Source: an uncultured Clostridia bacterium
Lineage (GTDB): Bacteria; Bacillota; Clostridia; Lachnospirales; Lachnospiraceae
Assembly (NCBI GenBank): GCA_937895705.1
Contig: CALBKM010000042.1
Location: 1-64,000 of the forward strand
Reading direction: 5' to 3'
Length of the DNA: 64,000 nt
The notes below the pieces were generated by a model, which saw only the letters and a program-made list of their open reading frames with translations, ran no database searches and was not told where the DNA came from. Below are positions 26,194-34,431 of the stretch, piece after piece (within the stretch, counting starts at the first letter, position 1; the number at the start of each line of letters is the position of its first letter). A program made the position numbers and the translations under genes.

Positions 26194-27567
26194 TTATTCC
26201 GTATCGGCTTCCGCAGCCTTTATCATAATGGCGCACTCCATGCGCTTCCGGAACAATTTGCAACCGTATTCATAAACACCGGTAATATCTCCCGTTGCAT
26301 GATATGCATTTGCCGCACAACCGCCCGAGCAATAAAGCTTTGCCCAACAGTCGTTACACTCCGGTCTGGAGTAGGCGTTACATCCCCGGAATTTCTCCTG
26401 CATAACCGTATTGGTCACGCCGTCCCATACATTACCCATCAGGTATGCTTCGTCACCTACAAACTGGTGACACGGGTACAAATCGCCCCACGGAGTCACC
26501 GCAAGATATTCCGTTCCCGAACCGCAACCGGAAATCCGCTTGTAGATACACGGTCCGTGAGACAAATCAATCATATAGTGATAGAAAGTAAAGCCTCTTC
26601 CTTCCTTCTTCCGCTTAATCATTTCCTTCGCCAAAAGTTCGTACTGATCAAAGAGCTTCGGCAAATCCTCCTCCGTCAGCGCGTACGGGTCCGTCGGTGC
26701 ACACACTACCGGCTCCATACTGAGCTCCGTAAAACCGAGATCCGCCATATGGAACAAATCCTCGGTAAAATCTACGTTGTTATGGGTAAACGTACCGCGC
26801 ATATAGTAATCCTTACCACCGCGGCTTTCCACAAACTTCTGAAACTTCGGTACAATGGTATCGTAGCTTCCCTTTCCCTCGTAATTCTTACGGAGACGGT
26901 CATGCACTTCCTTACGACCGTCCAAACTCAGCACCACATTATGCATTTCCTTATTGGCAAACTCAATCACATCATCATCCACCAGCACACCGTTGGTCGT
27001 CAGGGTAAAACGAAACTTCTTATTATGTATCGGCTCCTGTGTTCTGGCATAGGCTACCAGTTCCTTTACCACATCCCAGTTCATTAACGGCTCACCGCCG
27101 AAGAAATCCACCTCAAGATTGGTTCTGGTACCGGAATGCGCAATGAGAAAATCCAAGGCCTGCTTCCCCACTTCAAAGGACATAAGTGCACGCTCTCCCT
27201 GATACTTTCCCTGAGCCGCAAAGCAATAATTACAGTTTAAATTGCAGGTATGTGCCACATGAAGACAAAGTGCCTTAATTACATTACTTCTATTCTTTAA
27301 CACACCTGCCTTGTCTCCGTAAATGTCCTTAGAAAACAATTGGCCGGAGGCTGTCAACGCCTCTACATCGCGAAGACACGCTCTTACTTCCTCTGCGGAC
27401 AGACTCTGCTCCCGGTACTTTTCCGTTATCTGTTCCACTATCTGCTCTGCCGGTGTCGTCTCATATAAGGCAATAATATCGTATGCCACTTCGTCCACCA
27501 CATGAATGGCTCCGCTGAACACATCGATGACAATATTGTAACCGTTCATCTTATACTGATGTATCAT
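26194..27567 (-). CDS. scfB: SCIFF peptide maturase (radical SAM/SPASM)
   Basis: 457 residues. An N-terminal RiPP-recognition-like region (1-90) precedes the radical SAM site HTCNLNCNYCF (near residue 105), then DFFGGEPLMNW. The C-terminal SPASM region (about 345-445) has the clustered cysteines for two auxiliary iron-sulfur clusters: CGSGTEYLAV, LYPCHQF, RPECNDCWAKLYCSGGCAANAY. In Clostridia this enzyme makes thioether crosslinks between the cysteines and neighbouring residues of SCIFF. Its precursor gene lies immediately upstream, here in doubled form. ATG 27567 behind GGAGAG. Confidence 0.96.
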   Translation of the reverse strand: MIHQYKMNGYNIVIDVFSGAIHVVDEVAYDIIALYETTPAEQIVEQITEKYREQSLSAEEVRACLRDVEALTASGQLFSKDIYGDKAGVLKNRSNVIKALCLHVAHTCNLNCNYCFAAQGKYQGERALMSFEVGKQALDFLIAHSGTRTNLEVDFFGGEPLMNWDVVKELVAYARTQEPIHNKKFRFTLTTNGVLVDDDVIEFANKEMHNVVLSLDGRKEVHDRLRKNYEGKGSYDTIVPKFQKFVESRGGKDYYMRGTFTHNNVDFTEDLFHMADLGFTELSMEPVVCAPTDPYALTEEDLPKLFDQYELLAKEMIKRKKEGRGFTFYHYMIDLSHGPCIYKRISGCGSGTEYLAVTPWGDLYPCHQFVGDEAYLMGNVWDGVTNTVMQEKFRGCNAYSRPECNDCWAKLYCSGGCAANAYHATGDITGVYEYGCKLFRKRMECAIMIKAAEADTE

Positions 27568-27584
27568 AATATCTCTCCTTTACA

Positions 27585-27683
27585 GCGCGCCTCCCATCTT
27601 ACGATTTACGGAAATGTCCTCGTGGATTTCGGAATACACTTCACTTACAAATCGTAAGATTCGCCACGCCCGAGCCGGCGCGC
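27585..27683 (-). promoter_or_regulatory. nested inverted-repeat leader of scfB
   Basis: Two perfect inverted repeats are nested in this intergenic stretch: outer GCGCGCC (27585-27591) with GGCGCGC (27677-27683), inner CTTACGATTT (27598-27607) with AAATCGTAAG (27649-27658). The outer arm ends a few bases before the scfB ribosome site. It is too ordered to be plain spacer and could be a structured mRNA leader or processing signal. No known riboswitch class is recognised. Confidence 0.6.
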
Positions 27684-27712
27684 GTATAATATCCATCAAA
27701 AAGCACTTTTAC

Positions 27713-27750
27713 AGAAAAGACCGCCGGATTCCTTTATCGAAATCCGGCGG
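27713..27750 (-). terminator. terminator between scfA and scfB
   Basis: CCGCCGGATT/AATCCGGCGG, a perfect 10-bp stem, followed on the minus strand by TCTTTTC. It would stop most transcripts after the precursor gene, giving far more precursor than maturase. Confidence 0.8.
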
Positions 27751-27770
27751 TACTTGTTTATTTTGCTTAA

Positions 27771-28046
27771 TTAGCGCTCACACGGCTGATTTGCAACACC
27801 ACAGGAAGTCTTACATGCAGACTGACAGGAAGTCTGGCACTCGCCGCATCCGCCGTCAACAAGGCTACCGGAAAGGCTACGGGTGTTTAAAGTCTTAATA
27901 CGACTACCGGTATTCTCACACGGCTGATTTGCAACGCCGCAGGAAGTCTTACATGCAGACTGACAGGAAGTCTGGCACTCGCCGCATCCGCCGTCGGTAA
28001 GACTGATCAATAAGTCTCTGGTATTCAGTGTATTAATTCTGCTCAT
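27771..28046 (-). CDS. scfA: tandem double SCIFF ranthipeptide precursor
   Basis: A 91-residue protein made of two head-to-tail SCIFF (six Cys in forty-five) units. Unit 1 spans residues 2-47, unit 2 residues 48-91. Each has the TLNTR leader motif, then the core GGCGECQTSCQSACKTSC. Cysteines are at 21, 24, 28, 32, 36, 43 and again at 67, 70, 74, 78, 82, 89. The core DNA of the two units is nearly identical over about 80 bp (offset 138 bp), while the leaders have diverged. Single 45-residue SCIFF is the norm for the family. It has its own promoter and a terminator before scfB. Confidence 0.95.
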   Translation of the reverse strand: MSRINTLNTRDLLISLTDGGCGECQTSCQSACKTSCGVANQPCENTGSRIKTLNTRSLSGSLVDGGCGECQTSCQSACKTSCGVANQPCER

Positions 28047-28087
28047 TATTTCATACTCCTTTATGTAGAATCTTCATCATTGCATCT

Positions 28088-28117
28088 ATTATAGTCCAAA
28101 GCCACGGAATTTGTCAA
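28088..28117 (-). promoter_or_regulatory. scfA promoter
   Basis: TTGACA (28112-28117), 18-bp spacer, TATAAT (28088-28093) on the minus strand, about 40 bp upstream of the start. Fully consensus hexamers, in line with high expression. Confidence 0.85.
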
Positions 28118-28169
28118 CCGCTATGTTAGGGGAAGTTGTTTTTTCTCACTCATTCTTCCCGGCTTCTTA

Positions 28170-29786
28170 CTATCCCGCATATCCGATACCGTCAAAACAC
28201 TCCTCTTCCGGAACTCCGTTCACGGTATACGGCCATCCTCCTTCTCTCGTCACACGACATTCCCGGCCATCCGGCAAGCGAAACTCCGCATAAGTGTTAC
28301 CGTCGGTACGAAGGAAGATAAATTCCGTTCCTGCCGGAACTGTCGCTTTTGTATTGTCCCCCACCAAAGTAACCTCTAACGGAATCTTTGAGATTAACGG
28401 AAACATGGTTTCATCCAAAGTATAAACATCTGTCTGCGGAACCAGCGTTCCGGATTTCGCATCAAAAGAATAGCTTCTCGTACCTTCCATCGTGCCAAAC
28501 ACATCCACACGGGAGCTTAACCGAATTTCCGCAGGATTATTAAAAACTTCTTCCGCATAACTATAAGTCTCCGCATCCGTTGGCATTGTAACAAAGCCGG
28601 CGTTCATTTCCGACACAGGTGCTGTAATGCGGTCCTGACTCAAATCAAATACATATAAAATCTTATAATCATTGTCCATGATTGCATCTACGAATAAAAA
28701 GTCTTTTTCTTCCACAGCAACAAGGTACGCTTTATATTCATATGCATACACCGGATATTCCAGAATACTCTTTCCGTTCTTCTCGATTTCAAGCTTAAAA
28801 CTAAACTCATCATCCTCTTCTCTGCACTGTCCGACCAAAACAGTATCCTTTGTACCGTTTGTACCTTCTATCTCCACATAGCTATGGAACGGAAGCGCCA
28901 TCGCACTTCCCTGCTCCGGTACTGCCATGTACGCTTTTTTGAACAAGGCCGGCTCCATGGCAAAATCAATATCCACAGTCAGCACACCCGCCGCATAGAA
29001 AGACAATTCATACGGACTGAAATAGAAGGTAAGTCCTTCATAATCCAGAGTCCAGGAAAGCGCATCCGTTTCCATCTCGGCAAACAAGCTCTCCCATTCG
29101 TCAAACAAACAATCGGCATACTTTTCGGAAAGCGACTTCTTTACCAGGGCCCTGACTTGCTCCGGGTCCGTCACCACGTCCGAAAGAGAAAGCAGCGCTC
29201 CTGTTTCCGTAGAAAAATTATAGCCGGATACAAAACTCATGGGATGAATGCCCCCCGTATCGGTACTCAGATTACACCGCATGCTGATGATGTGATTATC
29301 CGCTCTTTGTACAAAATATCTTGTGGAATCATAACAGGCCACATCCATTTCATGGGCATACTGCTTCAAATCCTCCGCAACTCCCGCAAGGTTTGCCGCT
29401 ACCGATTCCGACTCTCTGTCCTGCAACGTCTTCAGAGACCGAAATACCGTGGAAATTGCCGGATATTTTGACGCATCCTCCCCACCAATCAATGGGTTTT
29501 GCCAAATAACGGCATATAACTGTCTGCCGTCTTCCCATACATCAATCTTTTTACTCTCCAATAAAATCCGTACCGGAATTGTTTCCTCTTTCGGTACATC
29601 GGTTAGTTCGGGCGCCTTGGTTGCCTCCGGTATCGTCGTTGCTTCCGGTTCCTTAGTTACCTCCGGCGCAACCGCCTCCTGTGTCGGCATTGCCGTCGGA
29701 TTGTTCACCGGTACTTCCGGTTCCGTTGCACACGCTGCCATACAAAGAGCTCCCAATAAAAATACATACTTCAGTTTTTTCTTCAT
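28170..29786 (-). CDS. DUF3298-containing lipoprotein
   Basis: 538 residues. The signal sequence ends in a lipobox (LCMAAC, Cys about residue 20), then a Pro/Thr/Glu linker with repeated EATK/PEVT words (25-70). Residues about 95-275 fit the DUF4163/DUF3298 pair found in RsiV-like and other envelope proteins (TGGIHPMSFVSGYNF..., FYFSPYELSFYAAG). The last 60 residues look like a small SH3-type beta domain. It is probably anchored outside the membrane; ligand unknown. It lies 31 bp after the PLP decarboxylase gene. Confidence 0.85.
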   Translation of the reverse strand: MKKKLKYVFLLGALCMAACATEPEVPVNNPTAMPTQEAVAPEVTKEPEATTIPEATKAPELTDVPKEETIPVRILLESKKIDVWEDGRQLYAVIWQNPLIGGEDASKYPAISTVFRSLKTLQDRESESVAANLAGVAEDLKQYAHEMDVACYDSTRYFVQRADNHIISMRCNLSTDTGGIHPMSFVSGYNFSTETGALLSLSDVVTDPEQVRALVKKSLSEKYADCLFDEWESLFAEMETDALSWTLDYEGLTFYFSPYELSFYAAGVLTVDIDFAMEPALFKKAYMAVPEQGSAMALPFHSYVEIEGTNGTKDTVLVGQCREEDDEFSFKLEIEKNGKSILEYPVYAYEYKAYLVAVEEKDFLFVDAIMDNDYKILYVFDLSQDRITAPVSEMNAGFVTMPTDAETYSYAEEVFNNPAEIRLSSRVDVFGTMEGTRSYSFDAKSGTLVPQTDVYTLDETMFPLISKIPLEVTLVGDNTKATVPAGTEFIFLRTDGNTYAEFRLPDGRECRVTREGGWPYTVNGVPEEECFDGIGYAG

Positions 29787-29817
29787 TTCTCCTCATCCTC
29801 CGATAAAAAAACTCTGT

Positions 29818-31272
29818 CTACATCAGCAGACAACAAATTGCCTCTCCGTTCCCGCCTCCGGTCCTATGAATCCGTATACCGGCAGTTCCCTTTTGAAGCA
29901 GAAACAGAACCAGCTCTTCTGTTATCTCTTCTCCCGGAACCAAAAGCGGGATTCCCGGCGGATAGGCCCAGACATACTCTCCCGCAATCTTTCCGATTGC
30001 CTCTTTCCATCCATACTCCTTTACGGAAACCTGCTCTGCTTCCGCCGCACTCATACGCACCGGTGGCAGGTCCGGATATCGCATTTCCCGTACCTCGCCG
30101 GTTTCACACTGTACATCTAATTCGAGCAACGCTTGCAACAAACGTGCAAGACTTTCCTTCGTATCCCCCATTCCGGTCATGGCAATCACATACTGTTCCG
30201 CTGCCATCTCCGTCTCGATACAATACTCCTTCCGAAGCCGCTCCGTCAACACCTCACCGGAAAGATCGGTTCCGCGGGTACAAATGACAATCTTGCTCCT
30301 ATCTCTTTCAAATTCCGACATCCCGACAATCCGTCTCGTACATTCCGCTCCGTCCGCCGACGCGCTCTCTACAACTCTGATATGCCGTAGCTTGCGTGTC
30401 TCTTTATAAAACCCGGCAAGTGCCTCCTCCCAGTTTCCGGTTAACGACTCTCCCTGTGTCTCCAAAAGTCCCATACATCCTTCAATGGATGCCAAAAGTA
30501 AATAGGACGGGCTGCTGGTCTGGAACATGTTAATTGCCGACTGTACCGCTTCCTTCCTCACCAATTCTCCGTTTCTGTGCAGCATCGCGGTCTGGGTCAG
30601 ACATGGCAAGGTCTTATGTAAGCTATGCACTACCAAATCCGCACCGCATTCTGCTGTTCCCTTCGGAAATCCCCCAAAGCCGAAATGCGCCCCATGTGCA
30701 GAGTCAACAAGCACCGGTACCCCATAGGCATGAGCCGCCCGACAAATTCCTTCCACATCGCTGACAACCCCTTCATAAGTAGGGCTTGTCACAATGACCA
30801 GCTTCGCGTCTTTATGTATTTGCAGTGCCTCTTCTACCGCTTGCGGCGTCACCCCTCCGCAGGCTCCGGTTTCCGGGTCCTGCTCCGGTTGTAAGTACAC
30901 TGCCTTTGCGTTTACAATGCGCACTCCGTTGTAGACGGATTTATGACAATTTCGCGCCATGATTACAGGCCCGCCATTGGGTACCGCCGCATAAATTGCT
31001 GCAAGAATCCCGCAGGTACTGCCGTTTACCAGCGGATAAGCATCTTCGCTTTTCCATAACCTTGCTGCACGTTCCTTCATTGACAGTAAAATCTCCTCCG
31101 GCTCCGCCAAATTATCAAACCCCGCAATTTCCGTAATATCACAATCCGCACCCAGTGCAGTCAGATATCCGTCGGTTCCGGAAAGCGCGAGGTTTCGTTT
31201 ATGCCCCGGCATATGCATCGGGAGCATGGTTTTATTATATTCTTTTAATTTCTGATATAAAGATGATTCCAT
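29818..31272 (-). CDS. PLP-dependent Orn/Lys/Arg decarboxylase family protein
   Basis: 484 residues of the short fold-type I class lacking the N-terminal response-regulator wing. It begins with the family MPMHMPGHKRN, has DSAHGAHFGFGG with the PLP-binding aspartate and VHSLHKTLPCLTQ with the Schiff-base lysine. Substrate (lysine, arginine or ornithine) cannot be settled by reading. The start is ATG 31272 with GGGAGG. It lies 66 bp downstream of sigK. Confidence 0.93.
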   Translation of the reverse strand: MESSLYQKLKEYNKTMLPMHMPGHKRNLALSGTDGYLTALGADCDITEIAGFDNLAEPEEILLSMKERAARLWKSEDAYPLVNGSTCGILAAIYAAVPNGGPVIMARNCHKSVYNGVRIVNAKAVYLQPEQDPETGACGGVTPQAVEEALQIHKDAKLVIVTSPTYEGVVSDVEGICRAAHAYGVPVLVDSAHGAHFGFGGFPKGTAECGADLVVHSLHKTLPCLTQTAMLHRNGELVRKEAVQSAINMFQTSSPSYLLLASIEGCMGLLETQGESLTGNWEEALAGFYKETRKLRHIRVVESASADGAECTRRIVGMSEFERDRSKIVICTRGTDLSGEVLTERLRKEYCIETEMAAEQYVIAMTGMGDTKESLARLLQALLELDVQCETGEVREMRYPDLPPVRMSAAEAEQVSVKEYGWKEAIGKIAGEYVWAYPPGIPLLVPGEEITEELVLFLLQKGTAGIRIHRTGGGNGEAICCLLM

Positions 31273-31338
31273 TACATCCTCCCTCTGCCGTACATTACTA
31301 TATCCTCGCAATTTCTGCATAATGCGTAACCTGTAAGG

Positions 31339-31980
31339 TTATATCGTACGTACCTCTTCCTTCTCATACTCTTCTCTCAGCTTACGAAGCGCTTTCTTCT
31401 CGATTCTCGAAACATAACTGCGGCTGATGGAAAGTCGGTCCGCAATTTCCCGTTGGGTTAATTCCCGTCCGCCGTACAATCCGTACCGAAGAGCAATGAT
31501 CTCCTTTTCTCTTTCCTCCAGCAGCTCCGTAATCAGACGGGGAAGCACGGAAAGCTTTTCCTTCCGCTCGTACCGATCCGTATAGTCTTCTTCCTCTGCC
31601 TCAATAATTTCCAGCAGATTGATGGCGTTTCCTTCTTTGTCCGTGCCGATAGGGTCGTACAAATACACTTCCTTTGCGGTCTTTTTCCCTGCACGAAAAA
31701 ACATCAGCAACTCGTTTTCGATACATCGGGCCGCATAGGTTCCCAGGCGGATTCCTTTTGATTCGTTAAAACTGTCTACCGCCTTAATAAGTCCCACCGT
31801 TCCGATGGACAACAAATCCTCATTATCCCGTTCCGGTTGGGCATATTTTTTTACAATATGGGCAACCAGACGTAGATTATGCTCTATCAGCAAATTCCTT
31901 GCCTGCCTGTTCCCTTCGCGAAACTGAGCAAACAATTCCTCTTCTTCTTTTGCGTCAAGCGGCTTCGGATAAGATAACAC
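31339..31980 (-). CDS. sigK: RNA polymerase sporulation sigma factor SigK, without pro-sequence
   Basis: 213 residues. The text YPKPLDAKEE...NLLIEHNLRLVAHIVKKY is the SigK start, region 2 continues SIGTVGLIKAVDSF...TYAARCIENELLMFFRA, and region 4 ends TQREIADRLSISRSYVSRIEKKAL. Sigma-K directs late mother-cell transcription in sporulation. The gene starts at GTG 31980 behind CGGAGG with an in-frame stop further upstream, so there is no membrane pro-sequence as in Bacillus. The reading frame is intact, with no skin element. Confidence 0.9.
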   Translation of the reverse strand: MLSYPKPLDAKEEEELFAQFREGNRQARNLLIEHNLRLVAHIVKKYAQPERDNEDLLSIGTVGLIKAVDSFNESKGIRLGTYAARCIENELLMFFRAGKKTAKEVYLYDPIGTDKEGNAINLLEIIEAEEEDYTDRYERKEKLSVLPRLITELLEEREKEIIALRYGLYGGRELTQREIADRLSISRSYVSRIEKKALRKLREEYEKEEVRTI

Positions 31981-32061
31981 GCCACGCCTCCGACCGTTCT
32001 TTCTAACAGCCTATGACGCAAAAACATGACCCGTGCCTGTCGCCCTTTAAAACATTTTAAA

Positions 32062-33300
32062 TTATCGCTCCTTCTGTATCCGTAATACGGTAAGCGGTTC
32101 TGCCTTACAATCCAGCTTCACATATAACTTTTGCTGCGGATGCGGGCAGCTTTCCATCTGATTTCCCTCCGTATCCGTGATAGAAAGTACCTTTGCGTAA
32201 CTGCTTTCCCCGCTAAAATGCATCACCTCTATGGTGTCGCCTACACAGAACTTATTCCTTTGTTCCATGTAAAGTCGTCCGTCTTCTGTAATCTCCACCG
32301 GGAATCCAAGGTAGGTATATTCCTTGTTATAATCGTTATTTTCATACACCTGGGCATCGCTTCCCGGCGCACCGAAGAAAAATCCTGTGGTATAACTGCG
32401 ATATGTGCACTTTGCGATTTCCTCCCGGTAATAGTTTAGACGCTCCCTGTACTTTTCTTCGCTTTCGAAATAGTCATCAATAGCCTGCCGATAGGTCCGG
32501 GCCACCGTCGCAACGTACAGCGCCGTTTTCATACGACCTTCGATTTTGAAACTGTCGATTCCCGCTGCCACCAGTTCCGGGATATGCTCAATCATGCACA
32601 AATCCTTGGAGTTAAAAATATAAGTTCCCCGCTCGTTTTCAAATACAGGAAGATACTCTCCCGGACGACTTTCCTCCATAATGTAATACTTCCAACGGCA
32701 AGGATGGGTACATGCCCCGAGGTTTGCATCCCGTCCCGTAAAATAATTACTGAGCAAACATCTGCCGGAATAAGAAATACACATGGCACCGTGGATAAAG
32801 GTTTCGATTTCCAAATCTTCCGGAATGTTACGACGAAGCTCGGAAAGCTCCTCCATGGAAAGCTCTCTTGCTGATACCACACGCTTCGCTCCGAGACGAT
32901 GCCAGAACCGATACGTACGATAATTTACATTATTCGCCTGAGTGCTGATATGAATCTCCGTCTCCGGCAAAATCTCCCGTGCAATTTCAAACACACCCGG
33001 ATCGGAAATGATAAGAGCATCCGGCGCCACCTCTTTTAACTCCTTAAAATACTCCTCAACCCCTGCCAAATCGCGATTGTGAGCCGTGATATTCGCCGTC
33101 ACATAGACCTTTACCCCATGGACATGGGCATAGGCAATTCCTTCTATCATATCCTCTTTGGAAAAATTATGCGCCTTGGCACGGAGACCGTACATTTCTC
33201 CTCCGATATACACCGCATCGGCACCGTATTTCACCGCTATTTTTAGCACTTCAAGGCTTCCTGCCGGGAGCAGAAGCTCCGGTTTCTTTCTCTGTTCCAT
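32062..33300 (-). CDS. U32 family peptidase / tRNA-hydroxylation-type protein
   Basis: 412 residues with the U32 signature ETFIHGAMCISYSGRCLLSNY (about 165-185) and the cysteines of CTHPCRWKY that, in RlhA/TrhP relatives, help hold an iron-sulfur cluster. Family members hydroxylate tRNA or rRNA bases; the old collagenase name is not well supported. It follows the O-methyltransferase by 57 bp. The order methyltransferase, U32, sigK is common in this group. Confidence 0.92.
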   Translation of the reverse strand: MEQRKKPELLLPAGSLEVLKIAVKYGADAVYIGGEMYGLRAKAHNFSKEDMIEGIAYAHVHGVKVYVTANITAHNRDLAGVEEYFKELKEVAPDALIISDPGVFEIAREILPETEIHISTQANNVNYRTYRFWHRLGAKRVVSARELSMEELSELRRNIPEDLEIETFIHGAMCISYSGRCLLSNYFTGRDANLGACTHPCRWKYYIMEESRPGEYLPVFENERGTYIFNSKDLCMIEHIPELVAAGIDSFKIEGRMKTALYVATVARTYRQAIDDYFESEEKYRERLNYYREEIAKCTYRSYTTGFFFGAPGSDAQVYENNDYNKEYTYLGFPVEITEDGRLYMEQRNKFCVGDTIEVMHFSGESSYAKVLSITDTEGNQMESCPHPQQKLYVKLDCKAEPLTVLRIQKER

Positions 33301-33356
33301 ACCAATCCCGCTTTCTGTTGTTATTCCTTTTCGCTGTTCTTTTTTTCTCGCTCCGC

Positions 33357-34025
33357 TTACTTTTCGCCGACAACTTCACGTTTTACGCTCAACGTCACAC
33401 CGTCACCCACAGGCAACACCACGGTTTCCAATTCTTCCATATGTTTTAACGTATACACATATTCCCTCATCCGCATATGGATGGTACGTTCCCGTCTCGG
33501 AATCGTGTATTTGGACTCCACAATCGTACCTTCCTGCAGTACGTTATCCGTAATCAAAATGCCCCCTACAGGCAACAGTCTCATAAGATGGGGAAGAAAA
33601 TTCATATACTGCCCCTTTGCCGCATCCATAAATATAAATGGGTAAGACTCTCCTTTGTCGGCAAGGTCTTTTAAAACCTCATTGGCATCTCCGCAAAGGA
33701 GGGTTACTTTCTCTGCCCGCGGAATTTCCGCAAGATTCTTCTTTGCCTCTTTAATTCGCATCTCCACCTTTTCGATGGTAGTAATCGTACAATTTTCCGG
33801 CATATATTCACTCATAAACGCCGAAGAAAAACCGACCGCACATCCCACTTCCAAAATCTTATGGGGTTTTAACAAGCACAAAAGGAAACGCAGCAAAGAC
33901 TGCGCTTCCTTTCTGATAATCGGCACCTCATCCGCAAGTGCCCTTTGTTCCAGTTCATCCAGATAATCCGGCAAATCACATTCCAGTGCTTTTATATACT
34001 CTGACAATCGCTCACTGATAATCAT
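33357..34025 (-). CDS. class I SAM-dependent O-methyltransferase
   Basis: 222 residues with the SAM-binding ILEVGCAVGFSSAFM (residues 59-73), IEKVEMRI acidic loop and DAAKGQYMNFL metal-binding aspartate, typical of the catechol/TrmR-like O-methyltransferase group. TrmR of Bacillus methylates 5-hydroxyuridine in tRNA, and a U32 hydroxylase gene is the direct neighbour, so a tRNA wobble-uridine role is a reasonable inference. The start overlaps the stop of the MltG-like gene. Confidence 0.92.
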   Translation of the reverse strand: MIISERLSEYIKALECDLPDYLDELEQRALADEVPIIRKEAQSLLRFLLCLLKPHKILEVGCAVGFSSAFMSEYMPENCTITTIEKVEMRIKEAKKNLAEIPRAEKVTLLCGDANEVLKDLADKGESYPFIFMDAAKGQYMNFLPHLMRLLPVGGILITDNVLQEGTIVESKYTIPRRERTIHMRMREYVYTLKHMEELETVVLPVGDGVTLSVKREVVGEK

Positions 34026-34429
34026 TACGTCTCCTCCGGCAGTGCATTCGACAAATCGGTAATCACATCCAAAATCTCATCATACGTCATGGACGTGTTT
34101 AACATAAAGGTTCCCTGCATGATTTTGTACTCATACAGTTGTACCTTCAGGTAGAATGTGGTTTTGTTAATCACAATCTTATTCATATAAAGCTTTTCTG
34201 CGATGTCCATAGTGGATTCGCCTTCCTCGATATGAATCTCCACATCGCGTCCCGGGGCAGCCTCACACACACGATCTCCGAACACCTGATAAGAGAACTC
34301 ATATACATTTGTCGCAACATAGTAAATGCCGAATGCTACCACGGCATAAAATACCAGATTTAACAATGCTCCGAGAAAGTAGCCGATCAAATCAAGCGCC
34401 GCTTTCGTCTGCTGTGACTGTTTTGCCAT
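34025..34429 (-). CDS. short MltG/YceG-like membrane protein lacking the catalytic domain
   Basis: 134 residues: one membrane helix (14-42) and then a LysM-like region resembling the N-terminal part of MltG (EEGESTMDIAEKLYMNKIVINKTTFYLKVQLYEYKIMQGTFMLNTSMTYDEIL in pieces). Full MltG is about 350 residues and ends with a transglycosylase domain holding a catalytic glutamate; this is absent, with no frameshift visible. It may therefore bind or regulate rather than cut glycan. It overlaps the methyltransferase by one base and follows the RNase J gene by 2 bp. Confidence 0.8.
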   Translation of the reverse strand: MAKQSQQTKAALDLIGYFLGALLNLVFYAVVAFGIYYVATNVYEFSYQVFGDRVCEAAPGRDVEIHIEEGESTMDIAEKLYMNKIVINKTTFYLKVQLYEYKIMQGTFMLNTSMTYDEILDVITDLSNALPEET

Positions 34430-34431
34430 AA

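Noticed and set aside
26155..27087. 310-codon plus-strand frame opposite the SCIFF maturase
   Set aside because: Antisense shadow of scfB; low-complexity His/Arg-rich translation with no domain and it begins inside a terminator.
27771..28046. Short tandem repeat read as a CRISPR-like array
   Set aside because: The two repeats are the coding copies of SCIFF, with an intact frame and no spacers.
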